From assembly GCA_947464515.1 (NCBI GenBank), contig CANHXF010000081.1:1-7356 (forward strand): a DNA stretch of 7,356 nt, read 5' to 3'. The stretch is from Flavobacteriales bacterium. Its GTDB lineage: Bacteria > Bacteroidota > Bacteroidia > NS11-12g > UBA955. Made by a program: the position numbers and the translations under genes. Under the pieces are notes generated by a model. That model did not search any database, was not told the origin of the DNA, and saw only the letters and a list, made by a program, of their open reading frames with translations. Below, in pieces: positions 7,227 through 7,356 of the stretch. Numbering within the stretch: position 1 is the first letter of the stretch; each line of letters begins with the position of its first letter.

Positions 7227-7356
7227 TCAAACGAGATTTAAGACTTGTTCTTTGATTTGTTCCAATTTTTCTTTCATCTGAACCACAGCCTGTTGCATTG
7301 GAAAGTAATTGCTTTTCACACCCATGGTATTCATTTCTCTACCCATTTCTTGGGCG
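7227..7356 (-). CDS. YicC/YloC-family endoribonuclease, C-terminal 42 residues only
   Basis: The frame is open from the window edge (first full codon at 7355) to a TGA at 7227-7229. It encodes 42 residues beginning AQEMGREMNTMGVKSN and ending EKLEQIKEQVLNLV. This matches the conserved C-terminal DUF1732 helices of YicC/YloC proteins, with EMGREMNT as the family signature and a final amphipathic helix ending EQVLN. Family members are RNases linked to RNA turnover and stationary-phase physiology. In many bacteria gmk follows yicC, but here the next gene, five bases on, is the secreted 792-residue protein. The start and most of the gene are outside the window. The match rests on a short segment, though a distinctive one. 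Confidence 0.82.
   Translation of the reverse strand, partial: AQEMGREMNTMGVKSNYFPMQQAVVQMKEKLEQIKEQVLNLV

Overview
The window looks like chromosomal DNA of a member of Bacteroidota, probably a Flavobacteriales- or Sphingobacteriales-like organism. This is an inference. It rests on the Bacteroidota-style UbiA prenyltransferase and DUF3109 proteins, starts that mostly lack a Shine-Dalgarno sequence, and secreted proteins ending in beta-strand domains. GC content is moderate and nothing suggests phage, transposon, CRISPR or RNA genes.

Layout: a 5'-truncated UbiA-family prenyltransferase gene (1-882) runs on the + strand. Everything else is on the - strand and forms one tightly packed, probably co-transcribed series. 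In transcription order it is: the last 42 codons of a YicC/YloC-family endoribonuclease (7227-7356, its start lies beyond the window); a 792-residue secreted protein (4843-7221); a 682-residue secreted protein with an erythromycin-esterase/ChaN-like GExH domain (2798-4846); pssA, phosphatidylserine synthase (2044-2808); purE, N5-CAIR mutase (1538-2047); and a Cys-rich DUF3109 protein (947-1525). Gaps and overlaps are +5, -4, -11, -4 and +12 bases, so the series has no room for an internal intergenic promoter. It meets the prenyltransferase gene tail to tail across a 64-base gap.

The housekeeping genes cover membrane lipid synthesis (pssA, possibly the UbiA enzyme), purine synthesis (purE) and RNA turnover (yicC). 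The part worth attention is the pair of large secreted proteins between yicC and pssA. By eye they are full-length, highly diverged paralogues. Each has a signal peptide, an Ere-like alpha/beta domain interrupted by a Ser/Asp/Glu-rich insert, and a C-terminal beta-strand domain resembling a small outer-membrane barrel. The 682-residue copy keeps the likely active-site residues (GENH, Glu-91, the HGLD segment and His-354). The 792-residue copy has lost the GExH motif and the downstream His. This suggests an enzyme and pseudoenzyme pair at the outer membrane, a hypothesis drawn from the sequence and not a known system.
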